Assembly: GCA_041633555.1 (NCBI GenBank)
Contig: JBFKFZ010000014.1
Span: 1 to 64,000, forward strand
Direction of reading: 5' to 3'
DNA from: JAHEAO01 sp041633555
GTDB taxonomy: Bacteria; Pseudomonadota; Alphaproteobacteria; Rhodobacterales; Rhodobacteraceae
Length of the DNA stretch: 64,000 nucleotides
Both the position numbers and the translations under genes were made by a program. Below, piece after piece: positions 51,126-60,712 of the stretch (its first letter is position 1; the number at the start of each line of letters is the position of its first letter). The notes under the pieces are model-generated. The model did not search any database, was not told the DNA's origin, and saw only the letters and a program-made list of their open reading frames with translations.

Positions 51126-53561
51126 TCAGGCCCTTCGGGGTTTGGCGCGCAGCGTCGGTTCGGCTGCGGTAGGATCCTCGGGCCAGGGATGTTTGGGATA
51201 GCGGCCGCGCATGTCCTTGCGGACTTCCGTGTAGGAGCTGGCCCAGAAACCGGGCAGATCCATCGTGGTCTGGACCGGTCGGCCGGCAGGGGACAGCAGC
51301 GTGATCCGTAGCGGTTGTCCGACGACGGTCGGATGCTCGGTCGTGCCGAACATTTCCTGCAGGCGGACGGCGATTTCGGGGGCCTCGCCGCCATAGTCGA
51401 TCGGCACCCGGCGGTCCATCGGCGTAGTGAAATGCGAGGGCGCAAGGCGGTCGACCTGCTGCAACTGCTCCCAGGTCAGCCGGGCGCGCAGGGGATCGGC
51501 AAGGTCGAGGTTGCGGATGTCGGCAGCGGTCCGCACGCCGGAAAGATGCGGCAGCAGCCAGTCTTCCATCGAGTCGAGCAGTGCGGCATCCGAAACATCG
51601 GGCAGGTCCGCGCCGCCTGCCCGGCTGAGTTCCACGCGGGCCTGAAACCGGCGGACGGGATCAGAGAAGGGCAGGCCGAGTTCCCGGACACCGTCGAGTG
51701 CTGCGCGGGCGACGGCTTCGGGCGGGGCGTCGCTCCAAGGACGGTCCGACAGCGCCAGCGCACCGAACATCTCCTGCTCGCGGGCGATGACCCGGCCCTC
51801 GCGGCGCGACCAGCAACAGGTCTGCTGCCAGGAAACGCGATCTGGATAGAGGCCGCGCAATTCGGAGTCGGTCAGGATCGCGGCAAGCCGAATGCGGGCC
51901 TCGGTGGCATCTCCGTCAAGATCCAGCGCCACGATCAGGCGGGCGCTGGCGAGCGGATCGGCTTCCTGCAGAATGGCCCCCTTGCCGCCGGACAGGATGT
52001 AGCGCGGCGCGTCGCCGGGCCGCCGCAGCCCGATCCGGTCGGGATAGGCCAGCGCCGCCATTTCCGGCCAGCCGAAATCTTCCACTGAGGCGGGCGCGGC
52101 ATTGGCCAGCCGTTTCGCCTCTGCACGGATGCGGGCGAGCGTGGCGGCATTGGCGTCCGTGTCACGACCACCCTCCAATGCGCGCTTGCGCAGCATCAGG
52201 TCGCTTGCCGCACCCCTCAACGGGTCGCGGTCGGCCAGCAGTGCCGCGAGCGGCGCCGCCGCCATGCCGGCGACCGTCAACATATGGCCAAGGCGCGGAT
52301 GCAGCGGCAGCGCGGCCAGCGCCTTGCCGTGAGCGGTAATCCGGCCCTCGATATCGAGCGCGCCGAGATCGGCCAGAAGCGCCCGTGCCTCGGCGAAGGC
52401 GCCGGGATTGGGTGGCGTCAGGAAGGCCATGCCGTCGGTGTCCACTGCGCCCCAGAGTGCCAGATCGAGCGCCAGCCCCGCCAGATCGGCCGAGGCGATT
52501 TCGGCGGGCGGGTAGGCCTGCATCCCGCCCTCCTCGCCTTTCGTCCACATCCGATAGCAGATTCCTTCGGCGAGTCGCCCGGCGCGGCCGCGGCGCTGCT
52601 CGGCCTCGGCCTTGGTGACCCGCTCGGTCACCAGCCGCGACATGGCCCATCCGGGATCGAACCGGGCGCGGCGGGCGCGGCCGCAATCGACGACGACGCG
52701 GATGTCTTGGATGGTCAGTGAGGTTTCGGCAATGGCAGTAGCCAGCACCACCTTGCGCCCCGAGAGGGCCGGCGCGATCGCGGCACGCTGGGCAGCGAAA
52801 TCCATCGCCCCGAAAAGCGGGTGCAACGTGCAATCGCCGGGCAGGCGATCTTTCAGCTGACCTTCGACACGACGGATCTCGCCCTCGCCGGGCAGGAAGA
52901 CCAGCACCCCGCCCGCAGTCTCGGCGACCGCCTGTGCGACCAGATCGGCGGCGGCGGACTCAAAACGCAGCTCCTTCGGCAGAGGCCGGTCGAGCCAGCG
53001 GATTTCGACCGGAAAGGCGCGGCCTTCCGAGGTGATCACCGGTGCCGCGCCCAGCATCGCTGCGACCGGACCCGCATCGAGCGTCGCAGACATCACTAGC
53101 AGGATCAGGTCCTCGCGCAGCGCGCCGCGCACTTCCCAGGCCAGCGCAAGGCCCAGATCGGCATTCAGCGAGCGCTCGTGGAACTCGTCGAAGATCACCG
53201 CGCCGATGCCCGCCAGCGACGGGTCCGACTGAATCATCCGGGTCAGGATGCCCTCGGTGACGACCTCGATCCGCGTCGCTTTCGAGACCTTCGCCTCGCC
53301 GCGGATCCGGTATCCCACGGTCTGTCCGACCGCCTCGCCCAGAGTGTCGGCCATCCGCTCGGCGGCGGCACGGGCGGCCAGCCGGCGCGGTTCCAGTATC
53401 AGGGTCCGGCCCGCCGTCAGCCCAGCGTCATGCATCGCCAGCGGCACCAGCGTGGTCTTGCCGGCCCCCGGCGGCGCCTGCAGCACGGCGCGGCCGTGTG
53501 CGCCGAGCGCATCCAGCAAAGCGGGCAGGGCCTCGGTGATGGGCAGGTCGGGCAGGGTCAT
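51126..53561 (-). CDS. hrpB: ATP-dependent helicase HrpB
   Basis: An 811-residue DExH helicase of the HrpB group. Walker A QAPPGAGKTTLVPLA, motif II IFDEFHERSL (DEFH rather than DEAH, usual for HrpB), motif III VMSATLD and motif VI QRRGRAGRLAEG. The C-terminal HrpB domain is complete, ending in a region with LLSPAGRPVQTTMDLPGFW. Cellular role in RNA metabolism is poorly known. Divergent from meaB, 90 bases apart. Confidence 0.95.
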   Translation of the reverse strand: MTLPDLPITEALPALLDALGAHGRAVLQAPPGAGKTTLVPLAMHDAGLTAGRTLILEPRRLAARAAAERMADTLGEAVGQTVGYRIRGEAKVSKATRIEVVTEGILTRMIQSDPSLAGIGAVIFDEFHERSLNADLGLALAWEVRGALREDLILLVMSATLDAGPVAAMLGAAPVITSEGRAFPVEIRWLDRPLPKELRFESAAADLVAQAVAETAGGVLVFLPGEGEIRRVEGQLKDRLPGDCTLHPLFGAMDFAAQRAAIAPALSGRKVVLATAIAETSLTIQDIRVVVDCGRARRARFDPGWAMSRLVTERVTKAEAEQRRGRAGRLAEGICYRMWTKGEEGGMQAYPPAEIASADLAGLALDLALWGAVDTDGMAFLTPPNPGAFAEARALLADLGALDIEGRITAHGKALAALPLHPRLGHMLTVAGMAAAPLAALLADRDPLRGAASDLMLRKRALEGGRDTDANAATLARIRAEAKRLANAAPASVEDFGWPEMAALAYPDRIGLRRPGDAPRYILSGGKGAILQEADPLASARLIVALDLDGDATEARIRLAAILTDSELRGLYPDRVSWQQTCCWSRREGRVIAREQEMFGALALSDRPWSDAPPEAVARAALDGVRELGLPFSDPVRRFQARVELSRAGGADLPDVSDAALLDSMEDWLLPHLSGVRTAADIRNLDLADPLRARLTWEQLQQVDRLAPSHFTTPMDRRVPIDYGGEAPEIAVRLQEMFGTTEHPTVVGQPLRITLLSPAGRPVQTTMDLPGFWASSYTEVRKDMRGRYPKHPWPEDPTAAEPTLRAKPRRA

Positions 53562-53651
53562 GCGGCCTTATCCGCGATCCTTCCGGGCAATTCCAGAGCA
53601 CGGGCGGCGATGCGTCTGGACAGGCCCCGGCGATCCGGGCAGAACCGCGGC

Positions 53652-54644
53652 ATGACAGGGAATGACATCGGAGATCTGGCGAAACGCGTGCTGGCGGGCG
53701 AACGCCGGGCGCTGGCCCGCACGATCACGCTGATCGAAAGCGCGCGCGAGGATCACCGCGCCGAGGCGGCGGCCCTCCTGGAGGAGGTCCGTGCGCCAGA
53801 CCGGCAGGCATTGCGGATCGGGCTTTCTGGCACGCCCGGCGTCGGCAAGTCGACCTTCATCGAAAGCTTCGGGCTGATGCTGACGCAGTCGGGCCTGCGG
53901 GTCGCGGTGCTGGCCGTCGATCCCAGTTCGGCGCGGTCGGGCGGCTCGATTCTCGGCGACAAGACCCGGATGGAGCGGTTGTCGCGCGACCCGAACGCCT
54001 TCATCCGCCCCTCGCCCAGTCAGACCCATCTGGGCGGCGTGGCGCGGCGCACCCGTGAGGCGGTAGAGCTGTGCGAGGCGGCCGGCTTCGACGTGGTCCT
54101 GATCGAGACCGTCGGCGTCGGGCAATCCGAAACCGTTGTGGCCGAGATGTCGGACCTCTTCGTGCTGTTGCTGGCGCCGGCGGGCGGCGACGAGCTGCAG
54201 GGGGTAAAGCGCGGCATCATGGAGATCGCCGACCTGATCCTCGTCAACAAGGCCGACGGCGATCTGAAGCCCGCCGCAATGCGGACCTGCGCCGACTATG
54301 CCGGGGCGCTTCGCCTCTTGCGCCGCAGGGCGCGCGACCCCAGGGGGTTCCCCAAGGCGATGACCGTCTCGGCGCTCGAACAGGACGGGCTGAAAGCCGC
54401 CTGGGCCGAGATGCAGGCCCTGGCCCACTGGCGCAGGCAAAACGGCGTCTGGGACCGGCGCCGGGCCGAGCAGGCACGGCACTGGTTCGAACTTTCGGTG
54501 CGCCAGAGCCTGATCGACTGGATCACCGCAGAGCCGGAGCTGAAGGCGAAAATGCACGACCTGTCGGGCCGGGTGGCAGAGGGCGGCCTCTCGGCAAGTG
54601 CGGCGGCCGCAGAGGTGCTGGCGCTGGTCAAAAAGGCGCGATGA
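53652..54644 (+). CDS. meaB: MeaB/ArgK-type G3E GTPase
   Basis: A 330-residue G3E P-loop GTPase that guards adenosylcobalamin-dependent methylmalonyl-CoA or ethylmalonyl-CoA mutases. G1 GLSGTPGVGKST, then DPSSARSGGSILGDKTRM, IETVGVGQSE and NKADGD for guanine recognition. Start at ATG 53652 (MTGNDIGDLAKRVLAGERRA); the frame is open far upstream but antisense to hrpB. No mutase gene is in the window. Confidence 0.94.
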   Translation: MTGNDIGDLAKRVLAGERRALARTITLIESAREDHRAEAAALLEEVRAPDRQALRIGLSGTPGVGKSTFIESFGLMLTQSGLRVAVLAVDPSSARSGGSILGDKTRMERLSRDPNAFIRPSPSQTHLGGVARRTREAVELCEAAGFDVVLIETVGVGQSETVVAEMSDLFVLLLAPAGGDELQGVKRGIMEIADLILVNKADGDLKPAAMRTCADYAGALRLLRRRARDPRGFPKAMTVSALEQDGLKAAWAEMQALAHWRRQNGVWDRRRAEQARHWFELSVRQSLIDWITAEPELKAKMHDLSGRVAEGGLSASAAAAEVLALVKKAR

Positions 54645-54649
54645 ATCGC

Positions 54650-54678
54650 TTGACGCGGCCCGCGTCACGCCATAAACA
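54650..54678 (+). promoter_or_regulatory. Sigma-70 type promoter of rpmB
   Basis: TTGACG at 54650-54655 and TAAACA at 54673-54678 with an exact 17-base spacer, about 90 bases before rpmB. Close to the housekeeping consensus of this group. Confidence 0.6.
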
Positions 54679-54769
54679 CCCGTCCAGAATTCAGGGCGCT
54701 GCCCCAGGGCAGTGCCCGTTTGCGTTGAAGTTACCGTCTTGAAAGACAAACGAACGAAGGAGCGAGACA

Positions 54770-55057
54770 ATGTCGCGCCGTTGCGAACTGACCGGAAAAG
54801 GCCCGATGTCTGGCAATAATGTCAGCCATGCCAACAACCGTACCCGCCGCCGGTTCCTGCCGAACCTGAACGATGTGTCGCTGATTTCCGACGCGCTGGG
54901 CCGCAGCTTCAAGCTGAAGATCTCGGCATCGGCGCTGCGCTCGGTTGATCACCGCGGCGGTCTGGATGCGTTTCTGGCCAAGGCCAAGGACGAAGAGCTT
55001 TCGTACAACGCACTGAAAATAAAGAAGGAAATCGCAAAGGCCCGGGCCGCCGCCTGA
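54770..55057 (+). CDS. rpmB: 50S ribosomal protein L28
   Basis: A 95-residue L28 protein: MSRRCELTGKGPMSGNNVSH, then ANNRTRRRFLPNL and the C-terminal helix with LKIKKEIAKARA. GAAGGAG precedes ATG 54770. The first Cys remains but the second of the zinc-binding type is not evident, so probably the Cys-poor form. A good promoter and terminator flank it as a single-gene unit. Confidence 0.96.
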   Translation: MSRRCELTGKGPMSGNNVSHANNRTRRRFLPNLNDVSLISDALGRSFKLKISASALRSVDHRGGLDAFLAKAKDEELSYNALKIKKEIAKARAAA

Positions 55058-55083
55058 GTCTTTCGACCTGACCACATCATCAG

Positions 55084-55111
55084 GCCCCGCATGTCGTGTG
55101 CGGGGCTTTTT
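55084..55111 (+). terminator. Rho-independent terminator of rpmB
   Basis: GCCCCGCA pairs with TGCGGGGC around a seven-base loop and is followed by TTTTT. Twenty-six bases after the rpmB stop. Confidence 0.9.
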
Positions 55112-55190
55112 GCTGATTCCCTTTCTGCCCGCGTGACAGCAGCCCAAAGGCTTGCTAGCAAGTCGGGGGTGAAGCTCGAACGAGGGTGAA

Positions 55191-55766
55191 GTGACAGTGA
55201 CGGTTGAAGAAACCAGCCTACCGGGCCTGCTGGTCGTGACACCGGCGCGCCATGGCGACGAGCGCGGATTCTTCAGCGAAAGCTGGAATCGCGCCGCATT
55301 GGCAGAGCAGGGAATCGATATCGACTTCGTGCAGGATAACCATTCGCTTTCGCAAAACGTCGGCACCGTTCGCGGCTTGCACTTCCAGGCCCCGCCCCAT
55401 GCCCAGGCCAAGCTCGTGCGCTGCGGCCGGGGCCGGCTCTACGATGTGGCCGTCGATATCCGCGCGGGCTCGCCCACCTTCGGCAAATGGGTCGGCGTCG
55501 AACTCTCGTTCGAGAACGGCAAGCAGATTCTGGTCCCCGAAGGGTTCCTGCACGGCTTCGTCACGCTCGAGCCCGAGACCGAGATCATCTACAAATGTTC
55601 GGACTATTATGCCCCCGAATCCGATGGCGCGGTTCGCTACAATGATCCCGAGATCGGCATCGACTGGGGCATCACACCGGATCAGGCGGTGATCTCCGAA
55701 AAGGACGCAGCGGCGCCGCTGCTGTCGGAGATCGAAACACCCTTCGTCTACGAGGCCTGCCGATGA
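55191..55766 (+). CDS. rfbC: dTDP-4-dehydrorhamnose 3,5-epimerase
   Basis: A 191-residue cupin epimerase, third step to dTDP-L-rhamnose. Motifs: ARHGDERGFFSESWN, QDNHSLSQNVGTVRGLHFQ with the catalytic His, CGRGRLYDVAVDIR and VPEGFLHGFVTLE. Start is GTG 55191 after GAGGG; GTG 55197 is possible. Its TGA overlaps rfbD (ATGA). Confidence 0.95.
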   Translation: MTVTVEETSLPGLLVVTPARHGDERGFFSESWNRAALAEQGIDIDFVQDNHSLSQNVGTVRGLHFQAPPHAQAKLVRCGRGRLYDVAVDIRAGSPTFGKWVGVELSFENGKQILVPEGFLHGFVTLEPETEIIYKCSDYYAPESDGAVRYNDPEIGIDWGITPDQAVISEKDAAAPLLSEIETPFVYEACR

Positions 55767-56605
55767 CCATCCTTGTGTTTGGCAAGACCGGGCAGGTCGC
55801 CACCGAGTTGCAGCGGCAGGGCGATGTCGTGCCCCTGGGCCGCGGCGATGCCGACCTTTCGCATCCCGCCTCCTGTGCCGCCGCGATCGCGCGGATCCGG
55901 CCCTCGGCGGTGATCAATGCCGCCGCATATACGGGCGTCGACAAGGCCGAGATAGAGGAGGGCCTCGCCACCACTGTCAACGGCGCCGCGCCCGGGGCAA
56001 TGGCAACCGCAGCGGCAGAGCTTGGCGTGCCGTTCCTGCATATCTCGACCGATTACGTCTTCAACGGCACCGGCGACCGGCCCTGGCTGCCCGAGGATGT
56101 GCCGAGTCCGCTCGGCGCCTATGGCCGCACGAAACTGGCGGGGGAAACCGCCACCCATGCCGCGCACGGCCAGTGGGCGGTGCTGCGCACATCCTGGGTG
56201 TTCTCGGCGCATGGCGCGAATTTCGTGAAGACCATGCTGCGGCTCGGGGCGGCGCGCGACGAGTTGCGCGTCGTCTCCGATCAGGTCGGCGGGCCGACCG
56301 CAGCGGCCGATATCGCGGCGGCGCTTCTGGCGATGGCCCGGCAGATGCGCGACGATCCGGCCAAGGGCGGCACCTATCATCTCAGCAGCAAACCCTCGGT
56401 CAGCTGGGCGGATTTCGCCTGCGAGATCTTCGCGCAGTCCGGCCTTTCGGTCAGAGTCACGCCGATCCCGGCCAGCGAATATCCGACTCCGGCGCAGAGG
56501 CCCGCCAATTCGCGGCTCGATTGCAGCAGCTTGGAACGGGATTTCGGGATTGCCCGGCCGGACTGGAAGGCTAGCCTCGCCACTGTGCTGGCCGAACTGA
56601 AGTAA
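55763..56605 (+). CDS. rfbD: dTDP-4-dehydrorhamnose reductase
   Basis: A 280-residue short-chain reductase, last step to dTDP-L-rhamnose. Nucleotide motif VFGKTGQVATELQ, then VINAAAYTGVDKAE, ISTDYVFNG, and the YxxxK pair in PLGAYGRTKLAGE. The C-terminal RPANSRLDCSSLERDFGI is typical. Translationally coupled to rfbC. Confidence 0.95.
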   Translation: MTILVFGKTGQVATELQRQGDVVPLGRGDADLSHPASCAAAIARIRPSAVINAAAYTGVDKAEIEEGLATTVNGAAPGAMATAAAELGVPFLHISTDYVFNGTGDRPWLPEDVPSPLGAYGRTKLAGETATHAAHGQWAVLRTSWVFSAHGANFVKTMLRLGAARDELRVVSDQVGGPTAAADIAAALLAMARQMRDDPAKGGTYHLSSKPSVSWADFACEIFAQSGLSVRVTPIPASEYPTPAQRPANSRLDCSSLERDFGIARPDWKASLATVLAELK

Positions 56606-56674
56606 CCATTCAGGAACCATATTTTGGACATCTGGGCCTGCGACAAGACCGCGGGACGCAAGGACGATAAGCAT

Positions 56675-57718
56675 ATGAAGCTACTGGTAACGGGCGGCGC
56701 GGGATTCATCGGCTCGGCTGTGGTGCGGCAGGCGATCGCGGCGGGCCATCAGGTCGTCAATCTCGATGCGCTGACCTATGCCGCCTGCCTCGCCAATCTC
56801 GACAGCGTTGCGGGTCACCCGAACTACGCCTTCGAGCACGGCAATATCTGCGATGCCGACGCACTCGCCCGCATCTTCGGACAGCACTGGCCCGACGCGG
56901 TGATGCATCTGGCCGCCGAAAGCCATGTCGACCGTTCGATCGACGGGCCGGGCGCCTTCATCGAAACCAACGTGACCGGCACCTATCAGCTGCTGGAGGC
57001 GGCGCGGACCTACTGGCAGGGCGCGGGCCGGCCAGAAAGCTTCCGTTTCCACCACATCTCGACCGATGAAGTCTATGGCTCGCTCGGTGCCACAGGCATG
57101 TTCACCGAAACGACACCTTACGCGCCGAACAGCCCCTATTCCGCCTCCAAGGCCGCCAGCGATCATCTGGCGCGCGCCTGGCATGAAACCTACGGCCTGC
57201 CGGTGCTGGTGACCAATTGCTCGAACAATTACGGGCCCTATCACTTCCCGGAAAAACTCATCCCCGTCATCATCCTGAACGCGCTGGCGGGCAAACCGAT
57301 CCCGATCTACGGGAAGGGGGAGAACATCCGCGACTGGCTTTTCGTCGAGGATCACGCCGATGCCCTGCTGACGGTCCTGACCCGGGGCCGGATGGGCCGG
57401 ACCTACAATATCGGCGGCGAGAACGAGGCCACGAACCTCGACATCGCCAGGACGATCTGCGGCATTCTCGACCGGCTGCGCCCCGGTGCGGGGCCTCATG
57501 CCGACCAGATCACCTTCGTCGCCGACCGCCCGGGCCACGACCTGCGCTATGCGATCGACCCGACGCGGATCCGCACCGAACTCGGCTGGCGGCCCTCGGT
57601 CACGCTGGCCGAAGGTCTGGAGAAAACCGTAGCCTGGTATCTGGAAAACGAGGACTGGTGGCGCCCCCTGCTGGACCGCGAGGGTGTGGGCAAAAGGCTG
57701 GGGGCCAAAGCAGGATGA
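56675..57718 (+). CDS. rfbB: dTDP-glucose 4,6-dehydratase
   Basis: A 347-residue extended SDR enzyme. Start MKLLVTGGAGFIGSAVV at ATG 56675; 17 codons upstream are open but lack similarity. GxxGxxG is at 7-13; HLAAESHVDRSID, HISTDEVYGSLG and the YxxxK in PYSASKAASDHLARAW are intact, as are NNYGPYHFPEKLIP and the C-terminal LGWRPSV. Second step of the pathway. Confidence 0.96.
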   Translation: MKLLVTGGAGFIGSAVVRQAIAAGHQVVNLDALTYAACLANLDSVAGHPNYAFEHGNICDADALARIFGQHWPDAVMHLAAESHVDRSIDGPGAFIETNVTGTYQLLEAARTYWQGAGRPESFRFHHISTDEVYGSLGATGMFTETTPYAPNSPYSASKAASDHLARAWHETYGLPVLVTNCSNNYGPYHFPEKLIPVIILNALAGKPIPIYGKGENIRDWLFVEDHADALLTVLTRGRMGRTYNIGGENEATNLDIARTICGILDRLRPGAGPHADQITFVADRPGHDLRYAIDPTRIRTELGWRPSVTLAEGLEKTVAWYLENEDWWRPLLDREGVGKRLGAKAG

Positions 57719-57731
57719 AGGGGGTCGACCC

Positions 57732-58613
57732 ATGACCAAACGCAAGGGCATCATTCTGGCGGGCGGCTCGGGCACGCGGCTCTACCCCGTCACCATGGGA
57801 TCATCGAAACAGCTTCTGACGATCTACGACAAGCCGATGGTCTATTTCCCGCTCTCGACGCTGATGTTCGCGGGCATCCGCGAAATCGCGGTCATCACCA
57901 CGCCGGACGACCAGGCGCAGTTTCGGCGGCTTCTGGGCGACGGCGCGCAATGGGGGCTGTCGCTGACCTACATCACCCAGCCAAGCCCTGACGGGCTGGC
58001 GCAGGCCTTCATCCTGGCCGAGGCGTTCCTCGACGGCGCGCCCTCGGCGCTGGTTCTGGGCGACAATATCTTCTTCGGCCACGGGCTGCCGGAACTGCTG
58101 GCCAGCGCCGACCAGCGCACCACCGGCGGCACCGTCTTCGGCTACCGCGTCTCGGACCCGGAACGCTACGGCGTCGTCGGCTTCGATCCCGAGGGGCAGG
58201 TGCGCTCGATCATCGAAAAGCCAGACAAACCTGCCTCGAACTACGCCGTCACCGGGCTCTATTTCCTCGATGCCGAGGCCCCGGTCCGGGCGCGTCATGT
58301 CAAGCCCTCGGCCCGCGGCGAGCTCGAGATCACCACGCTGCTCGAGATGTACCTCGCCGACGGCACCCTCACGGTAGAGAAAATGGGCCGCGGATTCGCC
58401 TGGCTCGACACCGGCACCCATGACAGCCTGCTCGACGCCGGAAACTTCGTGCGCACCCTGCAAAAACGGCAGGGTCTGCAGGTCGGCTCGCCCGACGAGA
58501 TCGCCTTTTTCCTCGGCTGGATCGGACGCGACCAGCTGTTGCGCCGGGCCGAAATCTTCGCAAAGAACGAATACGGCATCTACCTGCAGGCGCTGGCCGA
58601 AACCGGCCCCTGA
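57732..58613 (+). CDS. rfbA: Glucose-1-phosphate thymidylyltransferase
   Basis: A 293-residue nucleotidyltransferase making dTDP-glucose. Start MTKRKGIILAGGSGTRLYP at ATG 57732, 13 bases after rfbB. Motifs SKQLLTIYDKPMVYFPLSTLM, LGDNIFFGHGL, FGYRVSDPERYGVV and IIEKPDKPASNYAVTGLYF are intact. Fourth gene of rfbCDBA; it ends six bases before the convergent RTX-type pseudogene. Confidence 0.96.
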   Translation: MTKRKGIILAGGSGTRLYPVTMGSSKQLLTIYDKPMVYFPLSTLMFAGIREIAVITTPDDQAQFRRLLGDGAQWGLSLTYITQPSPDGLAQAFILAEAFLDGAPSALVLGDNIFFGHGLPELLASADQRTTGGTVFGYRVSDPERYGVVGFDPEGQVRSIIEKPDKPASNYAVTGLYFLDAEAPVRARHVKPSARGELEITTLLEMYLADGTLTVEKMGRGFAWLDTGTHDSLLDAGNFVRTLQKRQGLQVGSPDEIAFFLGWIGRDQLLRRAEIFAKNEYGIYLQALAETGP

Positions 58614-58619
58614 CAGACC

Positions 58620-60581
58620 TCAGAAGAATACGAATGCATCCGCCAGACCGGAAAGATCGCTGAAATTCAGCTGCGTGATGCTGTCATCGCCAAAATCGAG
58701 CACGGTATCATTGCCGACGATGCGCGCATCGTCGGCAACGACCTGGGCGACACTGGCGGGTGGCGTGTCGAATATCTCCTGGTTCATGTACAGGCGATCG
58801 TAGCGCGATGAAATCCCTGATCCGGTCATGGCCGCGATCCGGATGGAAGCAAAAGCGGTCGCGGCGATCCGCGCCTTACATGTAGTCATCGCCCGAATCG
58901 GGATAGAAGCGGTCGCTGCCCTCATGACCCCACGTCGAATCGTTGCCCTCGCCGCCGAACAGCCGGTCAGCGCCCGGCCCTCCAATCAGAATGTCGTTTC
59001 CGAGCCTGCCTGACAGGGTCTCCGAGCCCGCAGTGCCGATCAGGATGTCGTCATCCTCGGTGCCGGCGATCAGGCCGACATTCGGCACCGGGTCGCTGTT
59101 CATGACGATCGGCGGCCGGTCGAGGTTGAAGGCCGGTCTCAGCGTCAGGTCGGCCTTGGTCAGCGGATTGCCGTCGGCCGTGCGGATGATGAAGGTCTCA
59201 TCCTCGAAGATCAGCGTCGCGCCGTCGCCGGTCGCGAGAAACGTCATCTGATCGAGGCTGTAGAGGCCCTCGATGAAGAACAGGTCGAACTGATCGAGTC
59301 CGCGCTGGAAATCCCGCATGGTGTCGATCTCGCCATCGGCATGGAACACGAACATGTCCCGCCCGTCGCCACCATAGAGGATGTCGCTGCCCGCGCCGTC
59401 GATCAGCACGTCATCGCCCGCAAGTCCGTAGAGGATGTCGTCACCGGCAGTCCCCAGCAGCATGTCGTCCTTGGCCGTGCCGGTGATGCTCTCGCCCGCC
59501 GAGCTTTCCATCTGCGTGACGCCGCGATTGGAGAGATTGTAGGTGAAATGCGAGATGCCCGCCTCGACCCCCGAGGCGCCGGCGATGTGCAGGGCACTCT
59601 GCTCCGCGACGATGGCCAGTGCGGAGGGGTTGTCGAGCACCGTCGCCGCCGTATCCGCGAACGAACCGAGATGCAGCAGCTTGCCGTCGGGCCGGAAGCG
59701 GAACAGCGAAAAGCCGTCTTCGCTGCCCGCCGCGACCACATCGGTGATGCCGTCGATCTCGGTGGTCTCGAGCCGCACGATCTCCGCCAACCGCGTATGC
59801 TGGCTGTCGATCACGTGATCGACCGCTTGGAACGAGCCATCGGGCTCCAGCGACAGGACCGAGATCGAGGAGCTTTCCGCGCCGGCGAGCAGCACGTAGG
59901 GCTGGCCATCGACCACTACGGCCCGCAAGGCCACGCCATCGCCCGCGCCAAGCCCGTCCGCCGCGCCCATCTCGGCGACGTAAGTGACCACGCCCGCCTC
60001 CGACAGGCTGTAGCTGATCACGCTGTCATTGCCCTCGGAACCGGCCAGCATCCAACTCTGGCCGTAGACATCGAGCGTCACCAGGTCGGAGAGCCTGCCC
60101 TCGCCATTGTCGCCCGCCGCGACGAAGGCCGACATCGCGCCGTTCGTGACCGTGGCCACCGCCAGCCCTGCCTCCCCGGGCTGCGTTGCCACGACAGCTG
60201 TGCAGCACCGGTCGACGCCCCGACCGCCCGCAGCATATCGCCCTCGAACCCGCTGTTGAGAGGGCTGATCGCGATGGCGGAACGGTCCTCGCCCGACGCG
60301 GCCGCCAGTTCCGCCGACATCCGGCCCGCCGACAGGTAGTAATCGTGGGTCCCGAACTCGGCCAGCAGATAGCCGTCATGCGCGGCCCCCAGAAAACTGT
60401 TGCCCTGAAAGCTCGCACCGCCCTCCAGTTCGACACTGACGAACCGCGCCGTGCCGCCTTGGCCGGCAAATCCGGTCAGGCCCAGCCCGCCGGATCCGGT
60501 CACGAAATCCAGATCGTGACTATCCGCCCCGAACGGCGCAAAACCAGCGACCAGCGTTTCAACGAAAACGATCTGTCCCAT
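58620..60581 (-). pseudogene. RTX-repeat calcium-binding exported protein, broken
   Basis: One gene is spread over three frames. Frame A runs from ATG 60581 to about 60190 (VFVETLVAGFAPFG, HDGYLLAEFG). Frame B runs from about 60190 to a TAA at 58876-58878, with a repeated YVLLAG-type propeller region and then RTX nonapeptides (DDILYGLAGDDVL, SDILYGGDGRD, NDILIGGPGADRLFGGEGND). Frame C holds the C-terminus (RYDRLYMNQEIFD, NDTVLDFGDDSITQLNFSDL) to the TGA at 58620-58622. The short stretch after the TAA still reads like an RTX-tail (DRFCFHPDRGHDRIRDF). So there is a frameshift near 60190, a stop at 58876 and another shift near 58815. Such proteins leave by type I secretion. Sequencing error is possible. 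Confidence 0.75.
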
Positions 60582-60712
60582 GACAAGCCCATTTACCCAG
60601 CATCGTCATCATGCCGGGCCAATCTGGGACAATGCTCTTGAGTTGACCTCACCAGACCATGGCAAAGGCCAGCCAGATGCCTTGAATTGAAACCTTTTCC
60701 GCCCTCCCCCGG

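Noticed and set aside
53568..54770. 400-codon minus-strand frame
   Set aside because: Antisense shadow of meaB.
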